Shown here: positions 13,225 through 24,760 of the stretch, in pieces
Layout: each line of letters begins with the position of its first letter
How positions within the stretch are numbered: the stretch's first letter is position 1
NCBI GenBank assembly: GCA_029582155.1
Contig: CM055900.1
Coordinates: forward strand, 43,583,624 to 43,647,623
Source of the DNA: Panopea generosa
Taxonomy: Eukaryota > Mollusca > Bivalvia > Adapedonta > Hiatellidae
Reading direction: 5' to 3'
Length of the DNA: 64,000 nt
The notes under the pieces: generated by a model
What the model was told of the DNA's origin: nothing
Seen by the model: only the letters and a program-made list of their open reading frames with translations
Database searches by the model: none
Program-made: the position numbers and the translations under genes

Positions 13225-13405
13225 CTAATAAAGTTGGTTCCCTGATAGTAATGCCATGTATTTCCTACAGTTGGTTCCCTGGTAGTCATGCAGGCTACCA
13301 TGCATTTCCTACAGTTGGTTCCCTGGTAGTCATGCTGATTACCATGCATTTCTTACAGTTGGTTCCCTGGTTGTATTGCCATGTATTTCCTCCAGTTGTT
13401 TTCTT
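13225..13405 (+). repeat. Tandem repeat around CAGTTGGTTCCCTGGTAGT
   Basis: Three to four diverged units of about 55-60 bp, each with CAGTTGGTTCCCTGG, a GT-rich spacer and CCATGCATTTC. Confidence 0.8.
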
Positions 13406-13594
13406 CCATTAATTAATATTGTACATTTTAACTACCACAACCTCAGTGTTTGGAATGCTCCAATGCACTATCTTAGCCATGCACTGTATAATATTTGAGG
13501 CAAAATGCTTATCAAAGATACCTCATAATTTACTGCTGAGTTTTTCTCCTAAAATATTTTCTTGCATTGCTCAAATTGAATACATGACATAAAA

Positions 13595-13816
13595 CTAGTC
13601 GACTGACCCTCCACTTTTCTTTCTAGTTCTGTTATGTTCTATGTAACCATTTGTTTTGACTTTTTCTTTAAAATTATGTTTCTGATCTTGCATGTTATCA
13701 TGAATGATGACCTCTGTCATTTGCATAGGCAAGGATTCTTCATCTTCTACGGTCTTCTTCAGCTCGACTCGCGCCTTTCGCACAACAAAATACATCAAGG
13801 CTATACTGAATAGAAT
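13595..13816 (-). CDS. TMEM64: TMEM64-like protein, coding exon 3 and stop
   Basis: Last coding exon, 73 codons plus TAG (13595-13597), residues 278-350. It opens with ILFSIALMYFVVRKARVEL, which finishes a membrane segment begun at the end of exon 2 (about residues 271-292) and matches the last transmembrane segment of TMEM64. A charged, low-complexity tail of about 55 residues follows and looks lineage-specific. The acceptor is TTCTATTTCCAG just before 13816 on the minus strand, phase 0. A minus-strand AATAAA at 13093-13098, about 500 bp past the stop, is a possible poly(A) signal but is unsupported otherwise. A 38-bp palindrome lies about 120 bp upstream of the acceptor. Confidence 0.88.
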   Translation of the reverse strand: MLFSIALMYFVVRKARVELKKTVEDEESLPMQMTEVIIHDNMQDQKHNFKEKVKTNGYIEHNRTRKKSGGSVD

Positions 13817-13936
13817 CTGGAAATAGAAGAATAATTCAGCATGAAACACCAACTGACCATGTGGTATGGATTCATTGTGATATAAGCAATTTTCACAGCT
13901 AAAAATAGTGCATTAACTCTAAGATATTATCAGGTT

Positions 13937-14016
13937 ATTTTACAGTGTTTTGTACAATATAGGAATATATTGTATGAGTACAATATATTTCTATATTGTA
14001 CAAAACACTATAAAAT
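13937..14016. repeat. 38-bp near-perfect palindrome with 4-base loop
   Basis: Arms 13937-13974 and 13979-14016 are complementary with two mismatches. It sits about 120 bp upstream of the exon 3 acceptor in the TMEM64-like pre-mRNA. Confidence 0.9.
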
Positions 14017-14020
14017 GATC

Positions 14021-14329
14021 ATATTATTCTATACCTCAATCTGACAGAAATTAAAGAAAAATCAAGTAAATAAACTATGAGTTCAAGGAAGTTGCAGTGA
14101 CAGATATTCGGATTTTCTCAACGTCAGCATCATGCGGAACATTTTGGTCAGTTGTTTGTTTTTATTGTTGAAATTTCTACTAAATTTATTTCCTTTTTTT
14201 AGACGCCATCTTGAATTTTGAACTGTACAATATAAAAGTTATTGGATCCAATAAACTACATATTGTACGGACATGTGGTAATATCTGGGGTAGCTGAGAG
14301 GCTATACAAACACAGGTATAGAATAATAT
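14021..14329. mobile_element. MITE-like element with 16-bp terminal inverted repeats
   Basis: Perfect inverted termini ATATTATTCTATACCT at 14021-14036 and 14314-14329, an AT-rich interior and no ORF. The superfamily is undetermined because no convincing target duplication was seen. Confidence 0.6.
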
Positions 14330-14697
14330 AATTATATCATACTATGAAATAAGAATAGTATATTCTGACCAGTGTTGGGTGCTACTTGGGATATCCAATG
14401 TATTAAAAACAACCAATTAGAAATTCTTGCAGGTAAATATAAAATACAAAATGTTAATATTTGCCTCAGGGATATAAATATATATATATATGCCAGCCAA
14501 TACACGTGTTAATGCACCTAAATCCTTTTACAAAGTATCATGTATATTTTAACACATACATGTATCTATTTGAAGGCACATGTACTTTATATGACTGCGC
14601 AGTGTGCAAAAATGTGAATGCACTTAATTAATATTCATTAAACCAGGGTTTCCCCACCCCCCACCCTGACCCCAACTTCAAAATGTGCGAGTATGTA

Positions 14698-14920
14698 TGT
14701 TTAGCATCATTTTAAGGTCTTCAAGGCCTAACAAACAATCAGTTAACCTAACAACTCCTTCCAGGGATTCTTGAATGTTAACCAGTACTGATATTACTCC
14801 CTCACTTGTCTCAGCAGTGAGAAATGAAAGATAATGAAAACAGTGTCATATATAAATCATCATGGACACTGTGTGGGGATTCTATCTCACCACTCCTGAC
14901 TGAGCTAACCAAGCTGAGCA
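14698..14920 (-). mobile_element. SINE family S1, degraded copy
   Basis: Body motifs TTAGCATCATTTTAAGG, AACCTAACAACTCCTTCCAG and TAACCAGTACTGA match the S1 copies at 6486 and 36355. The tRNA head is decayed. Confidence 0.65.
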
Positions 14921-14934
14921 AAAAGTGTGAGAAC

Positions 14935-14962
14935 CCCCCCCCCCCCCCCCCCCCACCCCCCC
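14935..14962 (+). repeat. Poly-C tract
   Basis: About 25 C residues with a single A. Confidence 0.9.
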
Positions 14963-15065
14963 ACTGATTTGACTGAATATAGTTTATAATTATACAGCCA
15001 TACAATAGTTTTAAACATGCTTATTTTACATCAATTGCTTATTAAATTCTTACAACTTTGACAAA

Positions 15066-15210
15066 TGACACTCTAAGTTTTCCTGGGTGGGATATATTGA
15101 TTAACTGTCTAACTCAAGGACACCACATTATGTAAGAGGTGGGAAATTGAACCCCAAACCCTCAAATCCTGGGTCTGATGCTCTGCCATTGCACAACGCT
15201 CACCACAATC
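15066..15210 (-). mobile_element. tRNA-derived SINE, family S2
   Basis: Reverse complement: an A-box-like TGCAATGGCAGAGCATC, a B box GGGGTTCAATTTCCC, then GTGGTGTCCTTGAGTTAG and a CCCAGGA-type tail shared with the copies at 31873 and 48919. The GTCCTTGAGCAAGGCA-type motif resembles conserved central domains of several metazoan SINE superfamilies. The exact domain is not assigned. Confidence 0.6.
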
Positions 15211-15426
15211 TGACAGCAGTGACTTGATAATGTTCAGTGATAAACTTTATGACATTCACATGTTCTCAGTTGTATCTTGATTAGACAAGATAATTCCACA
15301 TTGTATCAAATGTTAAATTGTCTGTATCACTTTGTCACAAAGTGAGAAGAAGTCTAGTTATTGTGGCAATGTCAACTTTAGAAACATAACATCAAGTACA
15401 GAAGCGACACTGTATACATATAATGA

Positions 15427-16546
15427 CATAAAGTTAAGGTCTTCCAGGATATCTATTTAAACATGCCAAAATAATATATGTGCCTAGGTTACACTAAAAT
15501 AAATTTCCCACTTAAAATTGCAACATATGGTGTGATGTATTAAATGAGTCACTTGGTTTCATTTTTATTTCAATTTGATCCGTTTTACAGGTTTACAAGT
15601 AGTAACTAGAATTACCACTGAAGATGATGAATACCCCCAGGTGGCGCCTTGACATAGTTATTGCAGCCTTTTGTTGCCTGCTTTGTCACCGTGAACCAAT
15701 TAGAGTAACCAATCTATTTTGTGAAATGACATTGAATTCCAGCCAATGGTTGTCAAGAAAAAGTGACAACAAAAAAAAATGTCTGAAAAATTCAAAGGGC
15801 CATAACTCATTGAAAAATTATTATCGTGCAACATGCCGACAATATGCACAACTAGGCTTGGTACCAATCACTTTTGTAAAGTGTCACTGAAATTTAGCCA
15901 ATAGTTGCCGAGAAACAGCGACCACAAAAAATATGTATGAAAAATTCAAAGGGCCATAAGTCATTGAAAAATTATTCTCACACAACATGCCGACAAAATG
16001 CATAATTAAGCTTGGTACCAGTCACCCTTGTGAAGTTTCATTGAATTCAGGCCAATGGTTGCTGAGAAATAGCGATCACAAAAATTGTCCACAGACGGGA
16101 AAAATATGTATGAAAAATTCAAAGGGCCATAACTCATTGAATTCTGTCCAATGGTTGCTGAGAAATAGCATTCACAAAAATTGTCCACAGACTGAGAGAC
16201 GAGCGCTATATAGCCTCCATATACTTTGTATCTGGGGGTATAAAAATTGTTTCTTGTAAAGAGTCCATATGACGATATGAATGTTGTCAAGCTGCATTTA
16301 AGTGATTGTCTATTTCTAGATGAGGGATTTTGTTTCGTTTCAAGTTTACCACTCCAATCTAAATATTGATTTTGTCACATTTTGGTGGATTTGACTCCAA
16401 ATTATCAAACAATTTGGATTTGATTTATTAGTGAAAATGAGATGCTTTTTGTCCATTTTAAATTTTTTTTTTAAGACAATTATATAGCATTTTTCCTGAT
16501 ATACTCCATTTAAAGGGAATTTATCAGGATTTTTCAAAACTTTCAA
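15427..16546 (+). mobile_element. Interspersed repeat family F, copy 1 (split by family B insert)
   Basis: 15427-15603 and 16248-16546 are the two halves of a repeat seen uninterrupted at 48350-48900. Shared text includes AAATGAGTCAC, TTTCAATTTGATCCGTT, AAAGAGTC, ATTTTGTTTC and AAAATGAGATGCTTTTTGTC, and the copy ends CCTGATATACTCCATTTAAAG. Other copies are at 16590, 21533 and 59766. It is non-coding. Confidence 0.7.
15604..16247 (+). mobile_element. Hairpin-ended interspersed repeat, family B
   Basis: Starts AACTAGAATTACC, with subterminal ATACCCCCAG. The core repeat AATTCAAAGGGCCATAACTC occurs three times (about 15791, 15945, 16118). It ends in a 3' stem-loop CCTCC...ACTTTGT...GGGGG (16214-16238) followed by TATAAAAAT. 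It is inserted into family F copy 1. Same architecture as family A but with a different core. Confidence 0.7.
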
Positions 16547-16589
16547 AATTGACTAAAAACAAACTTTCTCATATATCAAGTCTATATAA

Positions 16590-16990
16590 TACTCACTGAC
16601 CCCGTCTTGCCAAATGGATATCTATTTCAACATGTCCAAATTATATATTAAAAAGAAATTTCATAACTACGTGCCTAGGTTAGACTAGATTATTTGCTTA
16701 AAAGTGCAACAGATTTTGTGACATATTAAATGAGTCACATGATTTCATATTTGATTTCAATTTAATCCGTTATACACAGGGGCGGATCCAGAATTTCAGT
16801 TTAGAGGAGCACAACACAAAACTGAACAAGTACATGTTTTACAGTAGAAATATTGTGAAGTTAAACAAAATATAGAAGTTATTGGGGGGGCATACGAAAT
16901 GTTTTTAAAGAGTATATCGGCCACTGATACAAGCTAACATGTAGTGAAAATTGTTTCAGTTTACAAAGAGTCCAAATGATGTCAAGTAGT
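16590..16990 (+). mobile_element. Interspersed repeat family F, copy 2 (split)
   Basis: Left part 16590-16776 (ACTGACCCCGTCTTGCCAAA ... ATCCGTTATACA) and right part 16932-16990 (AATTGTTTCAG ... AAAGAGTCC), separated by a short TIR element. Confidence 0.65.
16777..16926. mobile_element. Short hAT-like MITE inside repeat F copy 2
   Basis: Begins CAGGGGCGGATCCAG, a terminus typical of hAT non-autonomous elements, and ends CGGCCACTG, a partial inverse. The flanking direct repeat ATACA (16772-16776 and 16927-16931) is shorter than the usual 8 bp, so the superfamily call is tentative. Confidence 0.5.
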
Positions 16991-17330
16991 ACTATTTAAG
17001 GTAGTTCGCAGCGTTCCTATCAGACTTTTTGACATCTGGTGTAAACTATCAAACATCTATACACATATACTATGAAGTATCAGCTTTGGTTAAGGTTTGT
17101 TTTTTGTTTTTTAAGTAAAGTTCTGCAGAATCATGTTAGCAGTGCATATTTTTCAGATGATTTTCACCGTTTTCCCTTATAAAATGATCAATATTAATTG
17201 AAAACTATATTTAATAATGATTTTTATTAAAATACTTATTTTATTTTCTGTGATAAGATTACAACTTTAATACAGATAAAACATATTTTTCATCTAATCA
17301 TTACACCGGGGTTGATTAAAACGCGGGATT
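16991..17330 (+). repeat. Interspersed repeat family G
   Basis: Starts TTTAAGGTAGTTCGCAGCG, then CTATCAGACTTTT, and includes TTTTCTGTGATAAGATTA. A second copy runs off the window end (63730-64000), and an inverted partial copy is at 18695-18790. Confidence 0.6.
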
Positions 17331-17410
17331 GAGCAAAATTGGTCTGATACAAGTTCTTGAATTTCTTTTATGTTAAACATGAGTCATTTCACTACCATAT
17401 GACTGATTAA

Positions 17411-18410
17411 CAAGAGTAGTCAGAAGACAACAAAGCTCGCCAATGGGATAAAACTCGACACCCATGCAAAGATTGGGAAGTTTAAAAGTTTAACCTGATT
17501 GTAAACAGACGAAAATTAAGTCCAAAAGGCTCATAGCTCTGCCAAAATGCAACTCCAAGTTCCACTGATGATGGTGAACTTACTAGCAAAGTTTCATCCA
17601 TATCCAAAGAGTGGTTGCAGAAATATCTTACCTGATAAAAAACTTTAACCTGAAAAATTAAGTCGGAAAAGGGCCATAACTCTGCCTAAATGCAATCCAG
17701 AGTTATGTTTTTTTTCTCTGTGTGTTCCATTGATGATGGTGAACACACATGTGAAGTTTCATTCATATCCAATCCGTGGTTGCATAGATATCTCACATAA
17801 TAAAAAACTTAAACCTGAAAAATTAAGTTGAAAAAAAGCAATAACGGTGCCAAAATGCAACCAAAGTTATGGTTCCTGTCTCTGTGTGTTCCATTGATGA
17901 TGGTGAACACACATGCAAAGTTTCATTCATATCGAATGAGTGGTTGCATAGATATCTTTAACTTAAACGCAACTAAACGCAACTAAACGCAAAAGTTTAA
18001 CCTTGGTGTCTAAGTCCAAAAAGGGCTATAACTGTGCCAAAATGCAATCCAGAGTTATGGTTCTTGTCTGTGTTTGTTCCATTGATGATAGTGAATGCAC
18101 ATGCGAAATTTCATTCATATCCAATGAGTGGTTGCATAGATATCTTACCTGATAAACGCAACTAAACGTAAAAGTAAAACCTGGGTGTCTCAATCCAAAA
18201 AGGGCCATAACTGTGCCAAAATGCAATCCAGTGTTATGGTTCTTGTCTGTGTGTGTTCCATTGATGATGGTGAACACACATGCAAGGTTTTATTCACATC
18301 CAATGAGCGGTTGAATAGATAACTTAAAGTTTACTCAGGGTGTCTACAGACAACGCCAACGATGACACCGCCAACGATGACACTTGGACTTCATCCCAGC
18401 GAGCTAAAAA
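17411..18410 (+). mobile_element. Hairpin-ended interspersed repeat, family C, long copy with five core units
   Basis: Starts CAAGAGTAG with a 5' stem-loop around GTCAGAAGAC and subterminal AGCTCGC (17435-17441). Five core units carry GCCATAACTCTGCC variants at about 17532, 17675, 17839, 18026 and 18206. Ends in TTGGACTTCATCCCAGCGAGCTAA, where GCGAGCT is the inverse of the 5' motif. Family C copy 9355 has one unit. Confidence 0.75.
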
Positions 18411-18694
18411 GTTCATGCTAGTTTTTTTTTTATAAATTCAAATTCAAATTAAAAATGAAACTCTGCTTTTTTGAAAGACGTCATATTTTACATGGGTATT
18501 ATATGGTGTCCGAAATCACAAGTAAACATCGTGTTTTTTTAAGTGTTTCATTTTTAATTTAAATTCAAACTGATGAAAAAACTGACATGAACATCCCCTC
18601 TTTTTATTCGGTCAAATTTTAGTGAATTTAATAAAGTTTTTGTGCGATCAGCGTGAATGCTCAAAATCAATTGTTTTTAAACCTGTGTTTATAT

Positions 18695-18800
18695 CAACCC
18701 CAGCATAGTGATTAGATATAAAGGTAACACAAACTGTATTTATCTGCACAAATTATAATCTTATCACAGGAAATAAAATACATTGGAAATAAAGGACTTG
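18695..18800 (-). repeat. Inverted partial copy of repeat family G
   Basis: Reverse complement matches 17220-17325 (CTGTGATAAGATTA, then a GGGGTTGAT block), so the family C element lies between two inverted arms. Confidence 0.6.
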
Positions 18801-19028
18801 GTAAAGCCTTGTTTTGTTTTTTCTTCTAAGCCTCACCTGATAAAGTTGATAATATCAGACACTAACATGGTATTTTCTATATGTATAATATGTATGGTCA
18901 GAACAACAGGACCATCAAACCGTTGTTATATCAGTGAATAGCAGATATCTGTATACACAAGTCTGTCTATTCATGAATAGTCAAGAATATACTGTATGAA
19001 GTGGAGGAGTGGTGTTGATTGGTGATTG

Positions 19029-19143
19029 AATCAAACAGGGAACCAAACATGAATGTGACAGAAGCATGTAAAAATGGGAGAACCATCAATCAAACAGGGA
19101 ACCAAACATAAATGTGGCAGAAGCATGTAAAAATGGGAGAACC
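19029..19143 (+). repeat. Two tandem copies of a roughly 57-bp unit
   Basis: TCAAACAGGGAACCAAACAT ... GCATGTAAAAATGGGAGAAC is repeated twice with few differences. Confidence 0.9.
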
Positions 19144-21530
19144 AAGTATAAATTGTGCAGAGTATATTATAATCATATATGATACTTTAATACAGAGCAG
19201 AATAAAAAATTAGATAATTGATTTTTTTTATCAAAGTTCTTACTTTGGCCAGCAAGGAAATGAATGAGTAACTAGGGTTCTGCCAAATCCTGCTTGTTAC
19301 TTCTAGTATATGGTTATTACCATGAATCCATTGTTGGCCGATAAGAAGAATTAAATGATTAAACAATGGTGTTTAAAAATGGGTTGTCTCCCATATCACT
19401 TTTTAGATGATATCTGTTATACATCTTTCACCTTCGCAAAAATTTGCAATAACTTGAACAAGTAATACTAAAACTCCAGCATTTAGTATTTTTTCATAAT
19501 TATAAATCACAACATACATGTCGCAGGTACAAATTTACTGAAGTACTGATTTATTGTACAGCAATAAACAAACTAACTTTTTACAATTAATATGAACATT
19601 TCAAAAGTCATTGGCAAGCTGAAATGATTTATAATACCAGGTATGCATGTCAAGCTTCAATTTTTTATGCAAATCAAATGACGGTCAAAATGTTAAATTC
19701 TTGCAATGGGATGCCGAAGTGAACTATTTTCATCATTGTTATGATGTCACTAAAGGAGTAGGAAAATACCAACATTTCTGCAGTTTGCCTCTAGACTGCA
19801 AGACCAATAAGAACACCCCAGTTATCTTATTGAGATATACAGAGATGGTGGAGTCATTACTATGGCAACATTGTGCATTGTTTTGATGACATACAGATCC
19901 ATTGAAAAAAGTGTGAGAAAAAGTTCTCTGCACATCATAAAAATAGCATTCTAGTGTTGATATTAAATATCAACAATGGGTTTAAGTCTCTCACCTGAAT
20001 GCACCTGTCACTTGTCTTCAAAATTTCAATGGACTTTTATATAAACTGTATAGATGCAAAAAATGAGATTAACCTGTTTTTCCTTAGCATTCCCATGTAA
20101 AAATATTCTTAATGGACCCCAAACTACCCAAAAACCTTTATAAAACCCTTGCTCATATGGTTCATTTATACCAAATATGAACAATTCTGACTGGTCAATA
20201 TAAGAGAAATACATTTTTGAATATCACATTTTAACCCTCTTGTGTCCCTGCTATCCCTTATAGATATTAAAACCATTTCAATGATCCATTCTCAATTGGT
20301 TCTGACTAAACAGTACTGCAGATTTCAAGATGATTAAAATAATTCCTAAAATAAATGAGGAATACAAAATTTAATGTTTTATTGTTTTCCCATAGTATGC
20401 CTTTGTAAAAATTAAAGTCCAATTTGACTCCAATGGACCCTAAGCCCCTTCATCTGACAATCCTTATCATACCTAATAAGAACGAATCTGGATGGTGATA
20501 GTTCTTGAATAAAAGATTTTTAAAATAAAATTTGCCCATGTTTTGGGGTGGGACCAGTTTTTACACTAGAGTCATGACTTGAACAAAACTGAGAGAATAT
20601 CATTCAGTGATACTACATGCAAAATACAAAACTCTAGTTTCAGAGAAGATTTTTTAAAAGTAAAAAAAAACAACAACAACAAAAAGCACCAATTGATAAG
20701 CCGCTTGGTGGAGTAAAGTAAACCTGTAATATTTTGAACTTGAGAAAGCTCCAAATATATTTTTAGAATGCTTCACAAAAATTCATATATGAGCCTTCAG
20801 ATCAGATGAGCTAAAAATTAAAGTTCATGTTGCATGTTGACCACACAGGGAACATTCCTGTATATTTGGTTCAGTTTGGGTCAGTATTTTTCAAAAGGAA
20901 GATTTTTCAGTAATACCAGTGAAACCCTGAAACTACATAATATTGAATGAAAAGAAAAAAACCCAACAAGATAACATCAAGGGACAATCCTGTTAATTTT
21001 GGCTTAATTAGGTTAAGTGATTCTGAAGAAATGGATTCTTTTTTATTTCAGCCAATCGGAAAGTGCCATACTCTTATCCTTTGAGGTCATGTCTTTTTCC
21101 AGATTAAATAGATTTTAAAGTAAATACAAAAAAATATACAACAAAACACACTCATTGACACTGGTAACAGTGTTCTGGTTTTGATATCAAGTAGGACAAA
21201 AACAGATGAACCAAAGAAAAACCTGGACTAGGCTCCTATTTCACAAACATATATACTGTACTTAAATACTAAAAATCCTAAATCTAAGAAAAGCAGCTAG
21301 GTAATCATGATTTTAGGCTGGTTCCAGTAAAATTGTATATGGTTTCAATGGTATCGATTATATGATAGATAAATGACCAGTCAAAATTAAGTTAAATTTA
21401 GTAAAATGTTAATGAAACAGAAGCCTGTATCCATAAAGCTTCTTTAAGGAAGTATATCGGGAATTTTCAGACTTTATAACACAGGAATGGCAAAACACAT
21501 CTTCCCAATATATTATGCCTATATATAATA
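19144..21530. other. No gene; old interspersed repeat sequence likely
   Basis: 20000-20825 has internally similar blocks (AATGGACCCCAAACTACCC / CAATGGACCCTAAGCCCC) and ends ATGAGCTAAAAATT, like the 3' ends of the hairpin-ended repeats. No clear boundary or coding signal. Confidence 0.4.
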
Positions 21531-21532
21531 TT

Positions 21533-22000
21533 ATATTAACTGATCCCATATTGACATAAGGATATCTGTGTAAACATGCAAAACAATTATATTGAAAGGA
21601 GATTTCCTAACTTGGTTTAATATGCCCTTTAAATCAAAACTGAGTTGAGTGGTATATTAAAGGAGTCTGGTGACTTTGTTTTGATTTCAATTTGATTTGT
21701 CAATTTGGTTTTAAATTATTAAATTTGTTTCATCCTGGAAAGAGTCTGTTAGTCTGAATGACGAGATGATGGTTGTCAAGCAGTATAAGCTTCTTAACTA
21801 TTTTTAGAATGGGGATTTTGTTTCAATTTCACGATTAAAATATTGTTTTTTTTTTAAGTTTTGGCAAATTCAAAATGTCAAATCATTTGTATTTTATCTC
21901 TTCATGTAAATGAGATATTGTATCCATTCTAAAAAGAACTTTATGTTTTTTTTTTTAGACATTTATGACAATTTTTCCTTATATACTGCCTATAGGTAAT
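21533..22000 (+). mobile_element. Interspersed repeat family F, copy 3
   Basis: CTGATCCCATATTGACATAA ... GAAAGGAGATTTCCTAACTT ... TTTGTTTCATCCTGG ... AAATGAGATATTG. Provides an uninterrupted reference for the insertions in copies 1 and 5. Confidence 0.65.
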
Positions 22001-22900
22001 ACTTAAGTTGAAATTTTATAATCTTAAGTCTTTACAGTCATCACTTCTTTGACTACAAATCTGAATAAATCTTATGGATATATATCATATTGGTCAAATG
22101 TATTAAAAACTTAAAACAGTAGAGTTCAGAAAATGAAAGTAAAACATGTCTAAGTATGACATTAAGACGCTTTATGAGAACTCGGCCAGGTCCATGTCAT
22201 TAACTCTTTAAGATTCTCGAGTATCAAATAACCCTGCCTGGTTGTCCGAGCTGTATAGTTTTGTTTTCCATCGTGTTTTGGTCATTTTGGCGAGCTCCTG
22301 CTGCTGGGTTGGCTATATTGACTTTTGAGGAATGAGAGAAAATTTCACCGACTAACATATTTTAGAAGCATCCTGTGAGAAACAGCCATCACCAATCAAA
22401 ATAATTGAGTCTCAGGGTGCATTACAATGTATACATTTAATCTAAAAGATGGCCTAATTCTCACAGGTCTATGGAATACAGCACACATACTGATATCAAT
22501 ATAGCAGACCAGTATTTGTATGTGTTTTACATGGTATCAAAATTAATAATTCAAATTCAATACATCTCTGTTTTCCTTAATGCAGCTGTGGTTATATATA
22601 AGTGATGTTGGCATAGATGCATGTTATGGTAAAATATATTTATCTCTTCAAGAGATCTGAGAAAACACAATCATACAGATAGACTCCACCTGACTCTACA
22701 TTATCTTGATCAATAAAATTTTGCAAAAGCAGCTTTTTATGTCAGCACTAGACAACGGCTGTCTGTAGGTTGAATAGTTTGCCGTACCAATGCTGTTGTT
22801 TGGTAATAAGCGTTGCTATAACAATTTTTCAGTCATATCGCGACAGTGTCTTCTTGAGTCTCTAAACATTGCCACTCTGGAGTTATATCATTATATCATG
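22001..22900. other. No recognisable feature
   Basis: Intronic non-coding sequence. Confidence 0.5.
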
Positions 22901-22904
22901 GCAC

Positions 22905-23060
22905 AGACACATGGTATGATACCCCACCCAGTTACTCTGACATCGGGCTGCCCAGACCTAGATTACAATCCTCTAAATGCTGAGCACCAAGTAAGGAAGT
23001 TTTTAGTACCATTTATTCAAGTCTTTGGTATGACCTGGCCAGAAATTGAACCCATATAAT
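22905..23060 (-). mobile_element. SINE family S3, head-truncated
   Basis: Shares ACACATGGTATGATACCCCA, CCTCTAAATGCTGAGC, TAGTACCATTTATTCAAGTC and TTGGTATGACC with the fuller copy at 25592. Confidence 0.65.
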
Positions 23061-23910
23061 AGATTTACAGTTATATACTATTCTGACAAGATGTATTTTG
23101 TAATATTACATATTTTCAAAGCCAATCTAAATTTCTGGTCAAGAAAGCAGTAGAAGCCTAGTAATACAGTTATTACGGTATATAACAAGAACAGGAACAT
23201 ACATGTGTTGTTATTACATCTGTTAGCCCAGGAGCCAGTTTCTTTATCTGTGGATATGGCAGTCTTAATTGCCAATTACCCTTGTGATGATTATTCAAAC
23301 CTTTCAGATGAAGTCTATAAAGTCTGTCTAAGAAACCAATATTGACTAATCAAAGACGCTAATCTCAATCACAAACAGTACTAATCAAGCATTACCAGAA
23401 CAATTAACTTCTATTTCCTCTTTCACAGGCACAAAAGTACTGGAAATAAGCAGTTTGTTTTTGTGGTGACTTCTGGACACTGTCCAATCACATTCAATAA
23501 TTTACTAATTTCTGGTAGCATACATAACAACAGTGTTTGATTAATGTCTTTAAAAAGGAAAAATCAATCAAGCCATGTTTGTTGGTGCTATTACAAAGTC
23601 TGCAAGTGGGAAAACTGATCACTAATTATCCCATTGTCTCAGTACAATTGATGAGTTCTGGTACACAACCTTTTGTATCCCATCAATCTTTGATTGGCTC
23701 TACACCCTGGAATTTACAGATTATTTATTCAGTGAAACAGCTTGTTCTGTTTGATCCACAACAAAGTGACATTTAATGACCAAGTGGCTGTTCATTCTGC
23801 ATGTACACAAATATGCTGAGGTTTCCGATTAAAAAAATCCATTTATTTAATACAGTAAAGTTGGTCTAGCGGATGAGTCCGGTTAATGCTTGCTTTTAAG
23901 ATGTTTGTTT
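23061..23910. other. No recognisable feature
   Basis: Intronic non-coding sequence. Confidence 0.5.
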
Positions 23911-23912
23911 TA

Positions 23913-24092
23913 GTAAGCATCATTTTTATGCACCGAGGGCTAGCAGACGATCAGTTAACCTAACCACTTTTTCCTGAGATCCTGGAAAGTAAACCAGTAC
24001 ATGAGCACACCCATCTCCGCATGTAACTGATATAAATTTTCCACTTGAATCAGTGATGAGACATGAATGACAATGAGATGCAATTAAGTAAA
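23913..24092 (-). mobile_element. SINE family S1, partial copy without tRNA head
   Basis: AAGCATCATTTTTATGCACC ... TTAACCTAACCACTTTTTCC ... GAATCAGTGATGAGACATGA match the S1 body. Confidence 0.7.
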
Positions 24093-24229
24093 AATTAATG
24101 TTTGATCATGAAATTTATAACCTTTCCATATCTAAAGTTTGTTTAAATTTAACTTCTTCTTATAGTTCTTGTGTAAAAGTTCTAACTGCTGAGTGTCGAG
24201 TTTTGAGCTGTAAAGTCATAATGTTGGGT

Positions 24230-24760
24230 AATGAAAGTAAAGTAAGAAAGTCAGGTATTGAGTAAGAAAGTCAAGTGTTAAGTAATAAGGTCAAGTGTTG
24301 AGTAAGAAAGTCAGGTATTGAGTAAGAAAGTCAAGTGTTAAGTAATAAGGTCAAGTGTTGAGTAAGAAAGTCAGATATTGAGTAAGAAAGTCAAGTGTTA
24401 AGTAATAAGGTCAAGTGTTGAGTAAGAAAGTGAGGTATTGAGTAAGAAAGTCAAGTGTTAAGTAGTAAGGTCAAGTGTTGAGTAAGAAAGTTGAATGCCA
24501 ATTAAAGATAATTGAGTGTAGAGAAAGAAAGGCGAGTGTTGAGTAAGGAAAATCGAGTAAGAAAATAAAGTAAGAAAGTCAGGTATTGAGTAAGAAAGTC
24601 AAGTGTTGAGTAATAAGGTCAAGTGTTGAGTAAGAAAAATCGAGTAAGAAAATAAAGTAAGAAAGTCTTGTATTGAGTGCCGAGTATGAAAGTCGGGTAT
24701 TGAGTAAGAAAAATGAGTGTGTGAGTAAGAAAGTCGAGGGTTGAGTAAGAAAATTAAGTG
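24230..24760 (+). repeat. Minisatellite, 20-bp units in a 60-bp higher-order repeat
   Basis: Three 20-bp variants (AGTAAGAAAGTCAGGTATTG, AGTAAGAAAGTCAAGTGTTA, AGTAATAAGGTCAAGTGTTG) recur in that order every 60 bp for four cycles, then decay. Confidence 0.9.

Noticed and set aside
22790-23059. Open frame of 89 codons
   Set aside because: Its second half is the S3 SINE body shared with 25592.
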